From Paenibacillus sp. FSL W8-0426 (lineage in GTDB: Bacteria > Bacillota > Bacilli > Paenibacillales > Paenibacillaceae), in NCBI RefSeq assembly GCF_037969725.1, contig NZ_CP150203.1:884001-948000 (forward strand): a stretch of DNA of 64,000 bases, given 5' to 3'. A program made the position numbers and the translations under genes. Position 1 is the first letter of the stretch; every line of letters starts with the position of its first letter. Below the pieces are notes generated by a model. The model did no database searches. It was not told where the DNA came from and saw only the letters and a list, made by a program, of their open reading frames with translations. Below are positions 61,053-64,000 of the stretch, piece after piece.

Positions 61053-63317
61053 ATGCGGACGAAAAGATATGGGCGGTTGGGAATCGCCGGGGCTGTGGCC
61101 GTAATCGCGGCCGGAAGCATCCTGTTGAACATGAATACAAAGGTCATGGGCGCGAAAAACGAGGGAGGCGCTCAGCAGGTACAGCTTGCTTCAGCCGCGT
61201 TCAAACGGGGAGACACCGTTGCGCTTCCCGCAAACGTTCCTTTGTTTTCGAACATAAAGGACAGCAGCGTGGCCGCCGATTTGATGAAAATCAAGAACTA
61301 TACGGCAAATGGAGCTAAGTTGAAAGTGAATGCCGTCAAGGACGATTGGATTCAAAGCAAAGACGAGATCAACGGAGAGCAGTGGTTGCCGGCATGGTAT
61401 GCAACGAAAGATGCGGCCAGCATCAAACCCGTTTCTCCGCGCACGTTCCATCTCCGGCCTGGAAGCAAGTTTTATCTTTATCCCGGCAGCGCTACGGTCT
61501 GGGATGCGGGACCTGCGCTCGAGAAAAAGGCGTTTATCGTCGCGCAGCAGGGGCAGTGGTACGGCGTTTCGCTGGCTCCCCGCATCTGGAACGCGGATTT
61601 TTATTCGTTCCGGCCGTCCATGCAATGGATTCAAGCCAAAGACGTGTCGCAGCAGGAGGATATCCCGGACGGGTGGATGAAGTCCGAATCTTCTCTGTCG
61701 ACGGGCCAGGTGCGCCATCTGACGGATATTCTGATCCATAAGGGAGATACGGAAAGGCAGATCGCGAAGCGGCTTGGCGAACCGGATTGGACCGAGCATT
61801 CCCCGAACCTGAGCCAGACCGGCGACCCGATGCGAATAGGGGAAACGTGGCGATACGAGCATGAAGACGGGCAGGTGCTTTTGACGTTTACTCCGGAAGG
61901 CAAGCTGGAGAGAATGCATTGGAATTTGCCGCAGAATGGCAGCAATCCCGGGAAGGTTAGTGCAGAAACGGAACGCAGCGATCGTTATGAGTTTACGTCC
62001 CGGATGGATGGCAAGGCGCTGGCGGCAACGTTGCCTTGGGAGCCGGTATGGGTCAATCAAGGCGACATTAATTATACGTTCCTTCAGGCAGGGAATGAAG
62101 ATGTTCTGTTGATCAAAGGCGATGACGGCGGATTCAGCGGTTTTTACCATGAAGGCTCCGTTTATGCACTGGATCGGCATACAGGCAAAAAGCTGTGGCA
62201 GATCAATACCGGCTTCGGCATGTTCCTGACAAAACTTGATGCAAGCCGCGAGTATGTGACGCTGTATGCCGACTATGATCCGGCTGAAAGAGATTACGTG
62301 CATCGGATACGTCATATTCGCCTGAAGGACGGGAAGGTGATGTGGGAGCGGACGGCCAAGCAAGGTTTCGAAGGTAACACGGTTACTGCTGCCGCGAATG
62401 TTGTGGTTGTGGAGGACCAGGTGCAATCGGACGGCAAAAAAGCCCGTACTACCGTACTGAATGCAAAGAACGGAAAAACATTGTGGACGCTGAACCTGAG
62501 CGGGGAATATCGCCTTTTGAACGAAGGAGCCGACGATCCTTACGTCCTGTACTGGAATAAAAATAAACTGGTTGCCGCAGAACCTTATACGGGCAAGGTG
62601 GTTTGGAGCAAACCGGCGAAAAAGTCGACGATCGACGATCCGCAGCACGATCCTTACTTCGACGGCATCCAACGGCTGGATCCTTTCGCTGCTGCTTCAC
62701 AGGAGCGCTGGATGCTGCTGGATGATCAGTGGGTGTTGATCGACCTGAAGACCGGGGAGGAACAGGCGAAGTTCGCAGCCCGGAATGGGCAGCGTTTCGA
62801 GGTGTTGAACGACGGTCGTCTGCTCATCCGGGAAAACCAAAACGGTCAAAATTACGGAGATGTCCATGACTATAGCACGACATTATTCGACCCGAAAAGC
62901 AACAAAAAGCTATGGGCGATCGAAGGAAAGTTCGACCGTGGATTGGTGGAAGGGAATCGATTGTATGGCGTCTTGAACGGTTTTCCGGCGGCATTGGATT
63001 ACGATTCGGGCAGCGTAGTGTGGAACGTCGAAGAGGAAGGGGTCGCGATTCCGATGCTGCTCAATCAGGGAAGCTACGTTCTTGCGGGCGACCAGCTTCT
63101 GCTGCCTCGGGGGGATGACCTGCTGGTACTGGACAAAAATACCGGAAAGATCGGCGGACGCATCCACGATATCGTCATGGGTACGCCGGAGCATCGGGAT
63201 CGGGATGCCAAAAACGGCACGATGAACCGCATCGGCGATGACATTTATATCGGATCGGCCAATGGACGCTTCGGTCTCTATTCGGCAGACACGCTATCAG
63301 CGAACATCTCGCGCTAA
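61053..63317 (+). CDS. exported protein with SH3-like N-part and PQQ-type beta-propeller
   Basis: A 754-residue protein with an N-terminal signal or anchor helix (about 8-28). Residues 45-120 look like an SH3b module (DTVALPANVPLFSN, then LKVNAVKDDWIQSK). From about residue 345 onward a PQQ-like propeller shows repeated Trp-containing blades: ALDRHTGKKLWQINTG, VLNAKNGKTLWTLNLSG, AAEPYTGKVVWSKPAKK, FDPKSNKKLWAIEGK, LDYDSGSVVWNVEEE and VLDKNTGKIGG. Such propellers are mostly protein-binding scaffolds outside the cytoplasm; no dehydrogenase catalytic residues are evident. ATGGAGGCC precedes the ATG. Confidence 0.8.
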   Translation: MRTKRYGRLGIAGAVAVIAAGSILLNMNTKVMGAKNEGGAQQVQLASAAFKRGDTVALPANVPLFSNIKDSSVAADLMKIKNYTANGAKLKVNAVKDDWIQSKDEINGEQWLPAWYATKDAASIKPVSPRTFHLRPGSKFYLYPGSATVWDAGPALEKKAFIVAQQGQWYGVSLAPRIWNADFYSFRPSMQWIQAKDVSQQEDIPDGWMKSESSLSTGQVRHLTDILIHKGDTERQIAKRLGEPDWTEHSPNLSQTGDPMRIGETWRYEHEDGQVLLTFTPEGKLERMHWNLPQNGSNPGKVSAETERSDRYEFTSRMDGKALAATLPWEPVWVNQGDINYTFLQAGNEDVLLIKGDDGGFSGFYHEGSVYALDRHTGKKLWQINTGFGMFLTKLDASREYVTLYADYDPAERDYVHRIRHIRLKDGKVMWERTAKQGFEGNTVTAAANVVVVEDQVQSDGKKARTTVLNAKNGKTLWTLNLSGEYRLLNEGADDPYVLYWNKNKLVAAEPYTGKVVWSKPAKKSTIDDPQHDPYFDGIQRLDPFAAASQERWMLLDDQWVLIDLKTGEEQAKFAARNGQRFEVLNDGRLLIRENQNGQNYGDVHDYSTTLFDPKSNKKLWAIEGKFDRGLVEGNRLYGVLNGFPAALDYDSGSVVWNVEEEGVAIPMLLNQGSYVLAGDQLLLPRGDDLLVLDKNTGKIGGRIHDIVMGTPEHRDRDAKNGTMNRIGDDIYIGSANGRFGLYSADTLSANISR

Positions 63318-63363
63318 GGCTTGTCTCCCGCCAAAGGATGATTTATTATAGATGAACAGGATT

Positions 63364-63398
63364 GCTCGCGCTCCGGTTATCGGCTGTGCGGGCTTTTC
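63364..63398 (+). terminator. intrinsic terminator after the propeller gene
   Basis: GCTCGCGC and GTGCGGGC pair around a 14-base loop with inner CCGGTTATCGG pairing; TTTTCTC follows. Confidence 0.7.
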
Positions 63399-63448
63399 TC
63401 CATGTGTTCTGAAGAACCATGCATGATCCTATCGCGGGGGGAAGCTCC

Positions 63449-64000
63449 ATGATTTCATTATACGGCGTGAGCAAGCGTTACAGCGAACGCGGATCTCGTA
63501 CGGATCAAGGATTTGAAGCCCTCAGCGCAGTGTCGCTGGAAGTGGGCCAAGGCGAAATCCACGGCATCATCGGCTCGAGCGGGGCGGGGAAATCCACGTT
63601 GCTGCGCATGCTGAACGGGCTCGAGAAGCCGGACGAGGGCGAAGTGGTCGTGAACGGCCAGCGATTTACAGGCATGAACGAACGGGCGCTCCGAGAAGCT
63701 CGTCGATCGATCGGCATGATCTTTCAGCATTTCAACCTGGTCAGCAACCGGACGGTGATCGGCAACGTGTGCATGCCGTTGGAGCTTGCGCGCATGCCGA
63801 AATCCGACCGGGTTGCGCGCGGCTTGGACGTGCTGCGGTTTGTCGGCCTGGAAGACAAAGCCCGGCAGTACCCGGCCCAGCTAAGCGGGGGGCAGAAGCA
63901 GCGCGTGGCCATTGCAAGAGCGATTGCGAGCCGTCCGGACTTGCTTCTCTGCGACGAGCCGACGTCCGCGCTTGATCCGCAAACGACGAGCGGAATCATT
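63449..64000 (+). CDS. metN: MetN-like ABC transporter ATP-binding protein, N-terminal part
   Basis: 184 codons to the window edge, no stop. Opening ISLYGVSKRYSERG, Walker A GSSGAGKST near residue 46, signature LSGGQKQRVAIARAIA near residue 147, Walker B LLLCDEPTSALDPQTT. The MIFQHFNLVSNRTVIGNV segment is characteristic of the methionine-type branch (MetN). GGGGGGAAG precedes the ATG. No SAM riboswitch (S-box) is visible upstream, which is unusual for a methionine importer in Bacillales, so substrate assignment is tentative. Confidence 0.78.
   Translation, partial: MISLYGVSKRYSERGSRTDQGFEALSAVSLEVGQGEIHGIIGSSGAGKSTLLRMLNGLEKPDEGEVVVNGQRFTGMNERALREARRSIGMIFQHFNLVSNRTVIGNVCMPLELARMPKSDRVARGLDVLRFVGLEDKARQYPAQLSGGQKQRVAIARAIASRPDLLLCDEPTSALDPQTTSGII

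Overview
The window looks like chromosomal DNA of a Paenibacillus-type member of the Bacillales. Reasons: strong GGAGG ribosome binding sites with many GTG/TTG starts, a T-box leader, two TPP riboswitches, a Bacillus-type dgk/dck pair, ykoEDC-type HMP transport genes, a DUF3934 micro-protein, and many GNAT, AraC and plant-glycan genes. The genus is inferred. No tRNA, rRNA, CRISPR array, phage or intact insertion sequence was seen.

Layout. 1-6.7 kb: end of an FtsX-type permease, an AlkD-like protein, an ANT(6)-like nucleotidyltransferase, then a complete T-box leader (I read a CUC/Leu specifier) ahead of a methyltransferase, two GNAT acetyltransferases and an APH-type kinase, with no terminator until 6.65 kb. 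6.7-13 kb: DUF4003 gene, then an AraC regulator divergent from GH105 and GH112 genes (rhamnogalacturonan salvage), and a SUKH-like gene. 13.1-17 kb: dispersed repeat, small secreted protein, amino acid permease with a short upstream ORF, SDR dehydrogenase. 17.2-27.7 kb: GH94 phosphorylase with a CcpA-like site, a coiled-coil gene pair, GNAT, YgjP-like metallopeptidase, DUF1801 protein, isochorismatase remnant, GT-C membrane protein plus lipoprotein, APH-type kinase and an orphan.

27.8-33.9 kb: AraC regulator divergent from a large cytoplasmic glycoside hydrolase and a beta-glucoside-type PTS permease. 34-37.3 kb: tightly overlapping ECF sigma / membrane protein / ABC ATPase / ABC permease operon, resembling the Bacillus sigY locus. 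37.7-39.3 kb: AT-rich lipoprotein and stalk-domain genes. 39.5-45 kb: CBS-pair protein, a MecA_N-type penicillin-binding protein, a zinc-ribbon membrane protein and a PDZ-less HtrA-type protease. 45-47.5 kb: TetR regulator with its operator and an MFS efflux pump, DUF3934. 47.5-52.6 kb: duplicated-domain lipoprotein, dgk-dck, a membrane protein, a long non-coding stretch with the second copy of the dispersed repeat, and a MerR/TipA-type regulator with a 19-bp-spacer promoter.

52.8-61 kb is a thiamine block: thiM-thiD-thiE on the minus strand behind one TPP riboswitch and ykoE-D-C on the plus strand behind another, with a radical SAM protein and a PL3 pectate lyase between. The window closes with a PQQ-propeller exported protein and the start of a MetN-like ATPase.

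The most unusual features are the orphan leucine T-box over small-molecule-modifying enzymes, two matching forward-forward-reverse-reverse palindromic repeat loci 38 kb apart, and a PTS permease paired with a large non-GH1/GH4 cytoplasmic hydrolase.
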